Position numbers and translations under genes: made by a program. This document shows positions 1 through 7,405 of a stretch of DNA of 32,152 nucleotides, piece by piece; within the stretch, counting starts at the first letter, position 1; each line of letters opens with the position of its first letter. Below the pieces are notes generated by a model. It was not told the origin of the DNA. It saw only the letters and a list, made by a program, of their open reading frames with translations, and ran no database searches. Origin of the DNA: Acinetobacter terrestris (lineage in GTDB: Bacteria > Pseudomonadota > Gammaproteobacteria > Pseudomonadales > Moraxellaceae); the NCBI RefSeq assembly GCF_004331155.1, contig NZ_SJNZ01000031.1, positions 1 to 32,152 of the forward strand, written 5' to 3'.

Positions 1-1
1 T

Positions 2-229
2 GTAGTGGTTATGGATAATGCAGCATTTCATAAAAGAGCAGATATTCTGGAGTTATTGGAACAACAAGGGCATAAAATTCTTTGGCTTCCTGCATACAGC
101 CCTGATTTAAATCCTATAGAACAGATGTGGGCATGGGTTAAACGTAAGCGTAAAGAATGGTTGATCGACTCAGTCGATGAATTATTTCGAGTTTTTTTCG
201 AATCCTGTATGGATAATAAAGTAGTTTGA
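2..229 (+). mobile_element. IS630-family transposase, C-terminal fragment (cut by window edge)
   Basis: The reading frame is open from the window edge to the stop at 227-229 and gives about 75 residues of a DDE transposase. The visible part holds the second catalytic block: MDNAAFHK is the usual IS630 MDNA(A/P)xH segment carrying the second Asp, and PAYSPDLNPIEQMW carries the final acidic residue (Glu of NPIE). Both are signatures of the IS630/Tc1 DDE superfamily. The N-terminal half lies outside the window, so I cannot say whether the element is intact. These elements insert at TA dinucleotides, and TA steps occur just after the stop, but the terminal repeat cannot be defined from one end. 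Confidence 0.88.
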
Positions 230-246
230 CTATATTGAAACAACAA

Positions 247-276
247 TAAAAAAATCCCCCACTCATGGAGGATTTT
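247..276 (-). terminator. Rho-independent terminator after the M16 protease gene
   Basis: Read on the minus strand, a stem of AAAATCC, one mismatch, then CC pairs with its complement around a six-base loop and runs into seven T residues. It sits about 30 bases beyond the M16 stop codon. The stem is symmetric enough to stop some transcription from the transposase side too. Confidence 0.7.
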
Positions 277-307
277 AAAATTTTTGCTAAAAAATATTTC
301 GAGCAGT

Positions 308-3073
308 TTATTTTACTTTTTTACCATACTGATCCGCCATAACTTCAATCAGCTGATCCAGCTTTATGTATTTCTTGATCACTGCATCCACATCGGCTTT
401 AGTCAATTTTGCCAGTGCCTGATCACGCTTTTCACGGAACAATAAATCACGATCACGTTCTAATTGCGGCGTTAACATTTGATGAATATTGCGCTCATCT
501 TCCAAAGTCGTCACACGTTTTTTCAGGATATTGGCTTTCGCTGCTTCCAGTTCTTGCTCGGTCACACCATTCGTCAGCAAGTCATTTAAGACTTTACGCA
601 CGCCTTGTGAAACTTGTGCCGATTTACCTGCCGTGTAATTGGCATCAATGGTTAAGGCACCAGAATCGACCCAGTCATCCAGTTCAACATCGCTGCCAAA
701 ACCATAGACCAGTGCATTTTTTTCACGTAATTCCTGAGCTAAACGTGAAGAGAGTTGTGAATCGCCTAAAATATAACTAAATACGATTAACGCAGTAGCA
801 TCGGAATGATTTGCACCAGCAGGGAAAGTCAAAATAGATTGATAACTGCCGAATTCACGCTGTTCGGATAAAGCATGAATTTTCTGTGCCGGATACGCTT
901 GATAATCAGAGCTGAGACGTTGATATGGCAATTGTGCTTTCCAACCCGAAAACTCTTTTTGTACTAATGCGAGCATCGGTTTGGCTTGATAATCACCGGT
1001 AATTGCGATTTGTGCATGGTTGCTGACAAAGAAATCCTGATACAACTTTTTCACTTGCTCAACCGTGGCAGCTTTAATTTGTTGCTTGGCAAGATCCGGC
1101 TCAAAATGGTAACGCAAATCGCCGGGTTGGTAGGTTTCGAGCAGTCGGGTCATGGTGAGCGCAGCAACAGTTTCAGGCTCGGTATAGGGACGATCTAATG
1201 CAGATAAAGTTTGCGATTTGATCAAGTCAAACTGTGATTGTTCAAACTTCGGATTTTTCAACACCTGCATCATAAATTTGAAATAATCATCAAACTTTTC
1301 TTTTTTCGCCACAATCTGAATGCTAATACTATTGGCGGATGCGGTTGCAGTAGCACCACCACCCGCTTCAATTGATTTATCCGCAATATCCTGCAAGCTA
1401 TATTGATCAGATCCACGCAATAATAAATATGCCATCAAATCGAGCACTTCACCTTTATTAAATAAGGATTTTTCCGTACCAAAATCGACAGAAATGGTGG
1501 CATAGGTTTTGTCATCACGTGTCGTTGTTGGATATAACGCGTACTTAATTCCATTCTGCAATGTTCCGCGTTGAATTTTCTTTTCAGTATCGACTAAATA
1601 CTGTTTCGAGGTTTTAACATATTCGGTAACCTCTTGTTTATAGACACTACTATCCTTTAAAGGTTCTTCTTTGATATCGCTTTGATCAAGCGTTTTAGGC
1701 TGTTCAGATGCCTGTTTTTGCTCTAGTGCTTTTTTCTGATCTTCTGGAGTTGGTTTGATATCCCCTGAAATACGATGTTCAGGAACTAAAAACTGGGTTA
1801 GGGTTTGATTGACCTCAGAAAGTTTGAGTTTTTTTACATTATCCAGATCAGTAAAATATTGTGACCAATTGCCTTGATAAGAGACGTAATAATCACTCAA
1901 GCGCCCACCCAATGCTGCAGCATTAGTCTGGATGTTGTCTGCCTGATTCTGAATCAGATTTTTTACCCGGTTCAGCTCGGTTTCATTGAATGGCTTGTTT
2001 TTCTCTACCCCTGAAACCAATTCCGACTGGACTTTCTTCGCATCATGATTTGGGGCATACACAGCGCCCATAAACACCAGATTAAAGTCTTGATCCAACC
2101 ATGTGGTGGACTGAACCCCGGTACTTACCCCTGTTTCGACCACACTTTGATAAAGATGCCCGCTCGGCTGCATGGTATATAAATATGGTGCCAAAGCGAG
2201 TGCAGACTTGATCTTTTCATTCTTGCCATTCAGATAAATATTGAATTTGGCCAGATCACTGCCCTTTTGTACCAGAAAGTTTCTGTTCTGGATTTTGGCT
2301 GAATCCAGTACCGGGACTTTGGTTTGGGCTGGAACTTGACGTGCCGCAATTGGACTGAAGCTTTTATCAATCTGTTTTAACACTTCAGCTTTATCAAATT
2401 TACCTGAAATCACCATCACCGCATTATTCGGTGTATACCAGGTACGGTAAAATTTATTTAGCTCATCCATTTTAATGGATTGTAATTCGTTTAAGTCGCC
2501 AATCGGTAAACGCCCCAGATATCGATTGCCATAAGCTGACTTCCACATCTGGTCCATCATGACCGAAAAAGGTTGATCCATGCGAACTTCACGTTCACGT
2601 TTCACAATCGAAATTTCAGAAGGCACGAACTTTTCTTGCAGCACCAGTTTATCCATCCGCTCCGCTTCAAGATGAATCACTTCATTAATTGCATTCTGTT
2701 CTGGGCGAATAATATTGGTATATTTAGTTGAATAATAATCGGTGCTGGCATTGGTCATTAAAGTGTATTGATCCAGACGGCGCTGAAACTCTTCGCCTTT
2801 AATGTTCTGTGTGCCTTTAAATGCCAAATGCTCTAATAAATGCGCCAAGCCCCCTTTACCTTGTGGATCGTTTAATGAACCAGTGAGATAAACGGTATTC
2901 ATAAACACTTTATTTTCTTTGTCATTTTGCGCAAGCACCACACGCAAACCGTTATCTAATTTATATTCCTCAATCTTCTGTTGAGATTTTACTAAAACAG
3001 GTTGTGACCAAGCGGTTGCACTCATGCCGACAAATAATAAAGAGATGGTAAGTTGTTTAAACCGCATTAACAT
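308..3073 (-). CDS. Secreted M16 (insulinase/pitrilysin) family zinc protease
   Basis: This is a 921-residue M16 metallopeptidase with a Sec signal peptide, so it should act in the periplasm. Counted from the chosen start, residues 4-24 are a basic then hydrophobic leader ending near AWS-QP. The inverted zinc motif HLLEH is at 78-82, with candidate third-ligand glutamates in KREREVRMD near 158-166. A second, catalytically silent M16 half starts near residue 490, giving the usual two-half PqqL-like layout. The ORF can extend eight codons to a TTG at 3097, but the ATG at 3073 follows GGAA at a workable distance and keeps the signal peptide at the N-terminus; an ATG at 3067 is an alternative. 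The gene is monocistronic, with its own terminator. The substrate is unknown, and PQQ processing is not implied because no pqq genes are present. Confidence 0.9.
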   Translation of the reverse strand: MLMRFKQLTISLLFVGMSATAWSQPVLVKSQQKIEEYKLDNGLRVVLAQNDKENKVFMNTVYLTGSLNDPQGKGGLAHLLEHLAFKGTQNIKGEEFQRRLDQYTLMTNASTDYYSTKYTNIIRPEQNAINEVIHLEAERMDKLVLQEKFVPSEISIVKREREVRMDQPFSVMMDQMWKSAYGNRYLGRLPIGDLNELQSIKMDELNKFYRTWYTPNNAVMVISGKFDKAEVLKQIDKSFSPIAARQVPAQTKVPVLDSAKIQNRNFLVQKGSDLAKFNIYLNGKNEKIKSALALAPYLYTMQPSGHLYQSVVETGVSTGVQSTTWLDQDFNLVFMGAVYAPNHDAKKVQSELVSGVEKNKPFNETELNRVKNLIQNQADNIQTNAAALGGRLSDYYVSYQGNWSQYFTDLDNVKKLKLSEVNQTLTQFLVPEHRISGDIKPTPEDQKKALEQKQASEQPKTLDQSDIKEEPLKDSSVYKQEVTEYVKTSKQYLVDTEKKIQRGTLQNGIKYALYPTTTRDDKTYATISVDFGTEKSLFNKGEVLDLMAYLLLRGSDQYSLQDIADKSIEAGGGATATASANSISIQIVAKKEKFDDYFKFMMQVLKNPKFEQSQFDLIKSQTLSALDRPYTEPETVAALTMTRLLETYQPGDLRYHFEPDLAKQQIKAATVEQVKKLYQDFFVSNHAQIAITGDYQAKPMLALVQKEFSGWKAQLPYQRLSSDYQAYPAQKIHALSEQREFGSYQSILTFPAGANHSDATALIVFSYILGDSQLSSRLAQELREKNALVYGFGSDVELDDWVDSGALTIDANYTAGKSAQVSQGVRKVLNDLLTNGVTEQELEAAKANILKKRVTTLEDERNIHQMLTPQLERDRDLLFREKRDQALAKLTKADVDAVIKKYIKLDQLIEVMADQYGKKVK

Positions 3074-3160
3074 AATTATTCCAATTTTATTCCACAATAT
3101 GAATTTTTATAACCCACGACATCTTAGGAAATGCGTTTGATTTTTAGTAGTAGTTTTTTG

Positions 3161-3187
3161 AAAAAAGAGCCGTTTATTTCAACGGCT
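3161..3187 (-). terminator. Terminator after the PhzF-family gene
   Basis: On the minus strand AGCCGTT pairs with AACGGCT around a six-base loop and is followed by C and six T residues. It lies 25 bases past the PhzF stop and upstream of the M16 gene, separating the two transcripts. Confidence 0.75.
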
Positions 3188-3211
3188 GTGTAGCAAATTT
3201 ATTCATCCCTT

Positions 3212-4033
3212 TTATAGATACAGCTCTGCCTGCATATATAGTTTTGCATAACCTGAAATTTCAATCCGTTCATTTTCAAGCACAACACAATGCAATTCCC
3301 CGCCACGTTTTGATGCCTGATATGCCAGGATTTCACTTTTAGCAAGCTTTTCAGCCCATAGTGGCGCAATGGCGGTATGAATTGAACCGGTAACAGGATC
3401 TTCATCAATACCATTGGCAGGGGCAAAATAACGTGAAACACAGTCATATTGCCCAGCTTGTGCAGTTAAGGCCAAATCCACACATGTCCCTTGCGCTGTA
3501 ATGGCAGTTCGAATGCGCCCCAATTGTTTCAGCAATTCCAGCTTTGGCGTTTCATCGATAACATCTTGCGGGTTTTCATATTCCACAATATAGGCCTGGC
3601 TATTCAAATAGACATTTTTGAAGGGCTTGCTTAAAGCTTGAGTTAAAACCCCAGGGTAAGTTTCAACTTTCTCTGCACGGCGAATCGGAAAATTCATTTT
3701 AATTTTGCCATCCGCTTCTTGGCTGACCACAAAGATACCCAGATTTTTCACATGAAATTGAATGACTTTTGCAGAGGTGCAATCTTTAAACAGCACAAAA
3801 CTGCTGGCCAAAGTCGCATGTCCACAAAAGTCCACTTCTGTGGTCGGCGTAAACCAGCGGATTTCATAGTTCTCTGCATCAATGACTTTCACAAAGGCCG
3901 TTTCAGACAAATTGTTTTCCAATGCAAGATTTTGCATTAGTGTTTCATCTAACCATTGTTCAGTCACAATCACCGCTGCGGGATTGCCCTTAAACAGCTC
4001 ATTGGTGAACGCATCTACCTGATACATTTTCAT
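3212..4033 (-). CDS. PhzF family isomerase/epimerase-like protein
   Basis: The product has 273 residues, normal for the PhzF family of cofactor-free isomerases with the diaminopimelate epimerase fold. The N-terminus reads MKMYQVDAFTNELFKGNPAA, the family opening. Glu44 in NLSETAF is in the position of the catalytic acid of PhzF. FCGHATLAS (around residue 70) and DPVTGSIHT (around 213) form the other conserved site segments. No phenazine genes are nearby, so this is a housekeeping paralogue with unknown substrate. It diverges from gloB across about 220 bases. A shadow frame of 82 codons overlaps its 3' half and is not a gene. Confidence 0.9.
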   Translation of the reverse strand: MKMYQVDAFTNELFKGNPAAVIVTEQWLDETLMQNLALENNLSETAFVKVIDAENYEIRWFTPTTEVDFCGHATLASSFVLFKDCTSAKVIQFHVKNLGIFVVSQEADGKIKMNFPIRRAEKVETYPGVLTQALSKPFKNVYLNSQAYIVEYENPQDVIDETPKLELLKQLGRIRTAITAQGTCVDLALTAQAGQYDCVSRYFAPANGIDEDPVTGSIHTAIAPLWAEKLAKSEILAYQASKRGGELHCVVLENERIEISGYAKLYMQAELYL

Positions 4034-4125
4034 ATCAATTTATCCCATTTTATTTATCGCCATTTTAGCGATTGAAAAACCTGAATATAGAAAAAGATTT
4101 TAAAATAATTTCTATAGATCACTTT

Positions 4126-4154
4126 TTGACAAAACCCAGATACTCACGGCTTTA
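4126..4154 (+). promoter_or_regulatory. Possible promoter for gloB
   Basis: A perfect TTGACA at 4126-4131 is followed after 17 bases by GCTTTA (or after 18 by CTTTAT), a poor -10. The intergenic region also has to hold the promoter for the divergent PhzF gene. The -35 box is the only strong part. Confidence 0.35.
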
Positions 4155-4253
4155 TTGAAAATTAAGTTTTCTTATTGATTTGCGATCTTCTACTGGCAAA
4201 AAATCGACTTTAACGCTAGCTTATTCATATCTCTCTCATTGATCGCCTATCTC

Positions 4254-4985
4254 ATGACTTTTCAAATTCATATGATTGATGTCAAAAATCAATTACAAAA
4301 CTATATTTGGTTATTAGAGCATACGCCGAGTAAGGAAGTTGTCGCGATTGATCCAACCGAAGCGCATCTGGTAGACGCCTACTGTGCAGAAAACAATTTA
4401 ACGCTGAGCCAGATCTGGCTGACCCATTGGCATAAAGATCATACGGGCGGCGTACCCGATCTTTTACTCCATCGCAATATTCCTGTTTATGGTCCACGTG
4501 ATGAGTTGAGTAAAGTTCCTTTTATTAGCCATCCTCTGCAACATGATGCCCATATTAGGTTCCATGATTTAGATATTGAAGTTATTGCCGTACCGGGTCA
4601 TACACTCGGACATATCGTCTATTTTATTGATGCTATAGATGTTCTTTTTTGCGGTGACACGCTTTTTGCGATGGGCTGCGGTCGGGTTTTTGAAGGCACA
4701 TATGAGCAAATGTATCATTCGCTTAACCGTTTAGCCGCTTTACCTGCACGAACCAAAGTCTATTGCACGCACGAGTACACCCTTTCCAATGCAAAATTTG
4801 CCTTACATGCAGAACCAGACAATCTGGCGATTCAGCAGCGTTTCGAAAAAGTCGAAGCACAACGTATGCTCGGTCAATGCACGCTACCCAGCACAATTGA
4901 ACTGGAATTAGATACCAATCCATTTTTAAGAGTTGAAAGCGTGGCTGAATTCCAACGCTTACGAGAATTAAAAGATCATTTTTAA
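4254..4985 (+). CDS. gloB: Hydroxyacylglutathione hydrolase (glyoxalase II)
   Basis: This metallo-beta-lactamase-fold hydrolase splits S-lactoylglutathione to lactate and glutathione, the second step of methylglyoxal detoxification. From the ATG at 4254 (243 residues), the binuclear metal site is complete: H58, H60, D62 and H63 in THWHKDHTGG, H116 in PGHTLGH, D135 in CGDTLF, and H173 in THEYT. The C-terminal glyoxalase II domain ends with the family motif TNPFLR. The ORF can be opened at a TTG at 4239, but family members start at the beta-strand QIHxIDV, which the ATG at 4254 places correctly. It converges on the small minus-strand gene at 5007 with only 21 bases between and no clear terminator. 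Confidence 0.92.
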   Translation: MTFQIHMIDVKNQLQNYIWLLEHTPSKEVVAIDPTEAHLVDAYCAENNLTLSQIWLTHWHKDHTGGVPDLLLHRNIPVYGPRDELSKVPFISHPLQHDAHIRFHDLDIEVIAVPGHTLGHIVYFIDAIDVLFCGDTLFAMGCGRVFEGTYEQMYHSLNRLAALPARTKVYCTHEYTLSNAKFALHAEPDNLAIQQRFEKVEAQRMLGQCTLPSTIELELDTNPFLRVESVAEFQRLRELKDHF

Positions 4986-5006
4986 TTTGTAGCGAATATG
5001 GAAGCT

Positions 5007-5279
5007 TTATAAAATTTGATGCGTTTGCGCGTAGGCGTCCAACTCAGTTTGTGTCACCACACGGGCCATATTCATTTCATCAACCCGAACCAAAAGCAAA
5101 CCACCTAAGGCAGGCTGATAACGTCGGGCACTGCCAAAAGGGGTATAAGACACTTTTGATTGTTCCGCAAAGATCAGCCAATCTTCATGTCCCAGCATGA
5201 CAGCAATAGGAATTAAATCTTGTTGCTGCATCTTTTGAATTTGATTCAATACATTTTGTTCAATGGTTTCTGGCGTCAT
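5007..5279 (-). CDS. Small conserved-looking protein of unknown function
   Basis: I do not recognise this 90-residue protein. It has no signal peptide or membrane segment. A Gln-rich helical N-terminus (residues 5-20) is followed by an alternating beta-like middle (LIPIAVMLGHEDWLIFA; GGLLLVRVDE) and a short C-terminal helix. The composition is ordinary and codon use matches the neighbours, which argues for a real gene. It is convergent with gloB at 21 bases. Upstream lies the long AT-rich gap, from which it must be transcribed. Confidence 0.65.
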   Translation of the reverse strand: MTPETIEQNVLNQIQKMQQQDLIPIAVMLGHEDWLIFAEQSKVSYTPFGSARRYQPALGGLLLVRVDEMNMARVVTQTELDAYAQTHQIL

Positions 5280-5751
5280 TTCAGTCTAATTATCTTAATC
5301 AGGATTACACAGGGCGGAATTCAAAAATTTCCTGTACAGAGCGATATACTTTAGCGTCTTTCTAGCCCAGAAGCACTGCCATTTTTTTTCATGGTTATAG
5401 AATTGCTTATAAGACAATCATGATTTCCCCGACTTAGTTTGGTATTGCTAAACAATCCCTCAAAAATCACTCAAATATAAAAACTTTACTACATTAAAAA
5501 TTGTGTATAAATATTTCCTTTCCATATAAATAAAAAATTTTATTAAAATCAACAATATATATAAAAATATATCAAAATCCGGATAAGTTAGATCTTCATT
5601 TTCAGCTATTCTTTACTCAATAATCGCTGCTAAAAAATACAAATTATTTATTTCATAAAAAACAACACAAAGCTACCCTTTAAAAAAAAAACTGCATCCC
5701 TATTATTAATTTAATACTGCAATGTATCTAATATACACAAGGAGTTCTCTC
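5280..5751. other. AT-rich gene-free stretch
   Basis: This 472-base stretch is strongly AT-rich, above all from about 5470, with long A and T runs. I find no ORF with coding character and no tRNA. It must contain promoters for the minus-strand gene ending at 5007 and for the small plus-strand gene at 5752. A TAATAC near 5713 is a possible -10 for the latter, with no good -35. A small RNA cannot be excluded by eye. Confidence 0.5.
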
Positions 5752-5955
5752 GTGAAGAAAGTTGTTAAGGCAAAAAATTTAATTGCATTTCGTATCTGGT
5801 TAGAAAAATTAGGCTATTCGGTAAAAACATTAACCGACAATCGCGGATTTACTTTTAGTTTTAAAAAAGAATATGGTTTGGTGACCTGTGATTTGGCGGG
5901 TAATTCCCTGGCGATGCAACTGGGTGAAGAATTTGAAGATCACTTAAAAGCTTAA
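5752..5955 (+). CDS. Small basic protein, unknown function (GTG start)
   Basis: The ORF can be opened at an ATG at 5722, but a strong AAGGAG at 5739-5744 lies seven bases before GTG 5752 and decides the start. The 67-residue product begins with a Lys/Val-rich segment (VKKVVKAKN), then a helix IAFRIWLEKLGY, then beta-like segments (GFTFSFKKEYGLVTCDL), ending acidic (EEFEDHLKA). It has no signal peptide and no family I recognise. It is flanked upstream by an AT-rich gap and downstream by its own terminator, so it is a single-gene transcript. The good ribosome site and coherent composition support a real gene. Confidence 0.7.
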   Translation: MKKVVKAKNLIAFRIWLEKLGYSVKTLTDNRGFTFSFKKEYGLVTCDLAGNSLAMQLGEEFEDHLKA

Positions 5956-6038
5956 AAAAATATATTTCACGTTTGAATCGAGATAAAAATAACTTATTAA
6001 AAATATATTTTTCAAAACATCTTTTCAGAATCATCTTT

Positions 6039-6062
6039 AAAGCCCCTCTTTGGGGCTTTTAT
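6039..6062 (+). terminator. Terminator after the small GTG-started gene
   Basis: AAAGCCCC pairs with GGGGCTTT around a five-base loop and is followed by a T-rich tail. It lies about 85 bases past the stop at 5955. Confidence 0.8.
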
Positions 6063-6090
6063 ATTTTATCTTTCATTTATTTTAGGCAAT

Positions 6091-6117
6091 AAAAAAGCAA
6101 GGTATATAACCTTGCTT
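6091..6117 (-). terminator. Terminator of the tRNA operon
   Basis: On the minus strand AAGCAAGGT pairs with ACCTTGCTT around a five-base loop and enters a run of T residues. It lies 12 bases past the 3' CCA of the last tRNA-Leu. Confidence 0.8.
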
Positions 6118-6128
6118 CAATATCTAGA

Positions 6129-6213
6129 TGGTGGGGACGGAGAGACTCGAACTCTCACACCTTGCGGCGCTGGAACCTAAATCCAGTGCGTCTACCAATT
6201 TCGCCACGTCCCC
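6129..6213 (-). tRNA. tRNA-Leu (anticodon UAG), copy 2 in transcript order
   Basis: This is an 85-base class II tRNA with encoded CCA. The acceptor stem GGGGACG pairs with CGTCCCC and is followed by discriminator A, as leucine tRNAs require. The anticodon stem CTGGA/TCCAG encloses loop TTTAGGT, so the anticodon is TAG. The long variable arm (GCCGCAAGGTGT region) is typical of Leu. The T arm has GTTCGAGTC. It is identical along its whole length to the copy at 6359-6443. Confidence 0.95.
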
Positions 6214-6251
6214 ATCAGGGTACTAACATAACGTTAGATTTTTTTAAAACT

Positions 6252-6325
6252 TGGCAGAGGATCAAGGACTCGAACCTTGACGAACGGTTTTGGAGACCGT
6301 CATGCTACCATTACACCAATCCTCT
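6252..6325 (-). tRNA. tRNA-Trp (anticodon CCA)
   Basis: This 74-base tRNA has an encoded CCA. The acceptor stem AGAGGAT pairs with ATCCTCT and the discriminator is G, so it has the A1-U72 and G73 identity set of bacterial tRNA-Trp. Anticodon stem ACGGT/ACCGT encloses loop CTCCAAA, giving anticodon CCA. The T stem CAAGG/CCTTG is perfect. The D stem GTGT/GCAT relies on wobble pairs, and the variable loop is only four bases (TCGT). It lies between the two tRNA-Leu copies in one transcript. Confidence 0.88.
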
Positions 6326-6358
6326 ATAGCCTTATTACCAAACAAGTTTGATAATAAT

Positions 6359-6443
6359 TGGTGGGGACGGAGAGACTCGAACTCTCACACCTTGCGGCGC
6401 TGGAACCTAAATCCAGTGCGTCTACCAATTTCGCCACGTCCCC
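6359..6443 (-). tRNA. tRNA-Leu (anticodon UAG), copy 1 in transcript order
   Basis: It is identical in sequence to the tRNA-Leu at 6129-6213: 85 bases, acceptor GGGGACG/CGTCCCC, anticodon TAG, encoded CCA. It is the first gene of the Leu-Trp-Leu operon, directly downstream of the promoter at 6457-6483. Confidence 0.95.
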
Positions 6444-6456
6444 AATGGCTGTGTAT

Positions 6457-6483
6457 ATTATAGAGATCGATTCATCCTGACAA
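6457..6483 (-). promoter_or_regulatory. Promoter of the tRNA-Leu-Trp-Leu operon
   Basis: On the minus strand TTGTCA (6478-6483) is followed after 15 bases by a perfect TATAAT (6457-6462). This is 13 bases before the first tRNA. The spacer is shorter than the 17-base ideal. Confidence 0.6.
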
Positions 6484-6547
6484 GACCTTTTTATGAAAAA
6501 TCCACTTGTTTGTTTAAATAAAAAACAAAAATAGTTTTTTTGTATTT

Positions 6548-7405
6548 TTATTGAACATTTTCAGTGAGTAAGCCCTGTTTTACCGCGTAAATACTGGTAA
6601 ATCTCTGCTCTTTTTGCTTTGCCAGCATCCCAGCTAGAAGCTTTTCAAAAGGTGCGAAATGTTCCGGAAGTTCAATACTTAACCGTTGGCAATGTAAATA
6701 CGCCCAATCTTGATAATTTTCCGCTGTTAAACGCTGCCCTGTGAGCCATTCATAAAAAACAATTCCCAAAGCATAAATATCGGTCTGTACCGTTTTTTCT
6801 TCGGCATGAAAAAGTTCAGGGGCCATATAGCGTGGAGTTGCAGTCAAACTTTGCACATTTTGGGGTGAATTAATTTTTTGGACCTGTTCAAAATCAATCA
6901 GGCACACGCGTTGCTGGTATTGAACAAAATGCTCTCGCTTTAAATCTGCATAAATCCAGCCGAGTTGATGCAATTGATCCACTACATCCAGAACGTCTAA
7001 CAACGTCTCTTTAATCTCATTCAGCGACATGCCAGCACAATCATTGAATAGCGGTTCAGCATGACTCAAAATCAAGGCGGCTCTCCCCGACTCTGGTTGC
7101 CCATCCGTTTTTAAATGAGCAATCACTTGAAAGGGTAATAAAAAATCAGGCATGGTGTCGGAAGAATGGGGTTGATCTGCATATTGCTGATAAAAAGCCA
7201 ATTCATTTAAGAATCCAGCTTCATAACTTTGATTTACATTGCCTGCTTGTGTTTTTAGCCAGTAGTGTTGCTGCTGATATTCAAAGCTAAATAAAGAACG
7301 CCCAAAAGTTAAACTTTTGGGCTTGGTCTTTAAAATCAAATTAAAGCAATTTATATCTTCAGCATTAAACTGCAATGAATTCTGCTTGTTTTTGTGCGGG
7401 ATCAT
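6548..7405 (-). CDS. Hanks-type Ser/Thr protein kinase-like protein, divergent
   Basis: The 285-residue product keeps the kinase C-lobe order: YADLKREHF at 152-160 (catalytic loop, D154, with YAD for the usual HRD), LIDFEQ at 169-174 (DFE replacing DFG, metal-binding D171), an APE at 196-198 in TPRYMAPELF, DIYALGIVFYEWLTG at 209-223, and the C-lobe Arg268. K51 in YWLKTQ is the likely ATP lysine and a Glu near 62-68 its partner. No clear glycine-rich loop is visible. There is no membrane anchor or sensor domain. It starts inside the 3' end of the patatin gene (41-base overlap, different frame), so the two should be translationally coupled. The next ATG is far inside the domain, supporting this start. 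Substrate is unknown; the lipase partner is the obvious candidate. Confidence 0.8.
   Translation of the reverse strand: MIPHKNKQNSLQFNAEDINCFNLILKTKPKSLTFGRSLFSFEYQQQHYWLKTQAGNVNQSYEAGFLNELAFYQQYADQPHSSDTMPDFLLPFQVIAHLKTDGQPESGRAALILSHAEPLFNDCAGMSLNEIKETLLDVLDVVDQLHQLGWIYADLKREHFVQYQQRVCLIDFEQVQKINSPQNVQSLTATPRYMAPELFHAEEKTVQTDIYALGIVFYEWLTGQRLTAENYQDWAYLHCQRLSIELPEHFAPFEKLLAGMLAKQKEQRFTSIYAVKQGLLTENVQ

Noticed and set aside
3199..3447. 82-codon minus-strand ORF overlapping the PhzF gene
   Set aside because: It lies in another frame of the PhzF gene on the same strand, has no ribosome site and has shadow-like composition.
6252..6325. Reading the middle tRNA as a glutamine tRNA because of its D-loop look
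   Set aside because: The anticodon loop CTCCAAA gives CCA, and A1-U72 with G73 is the tryptophan set.
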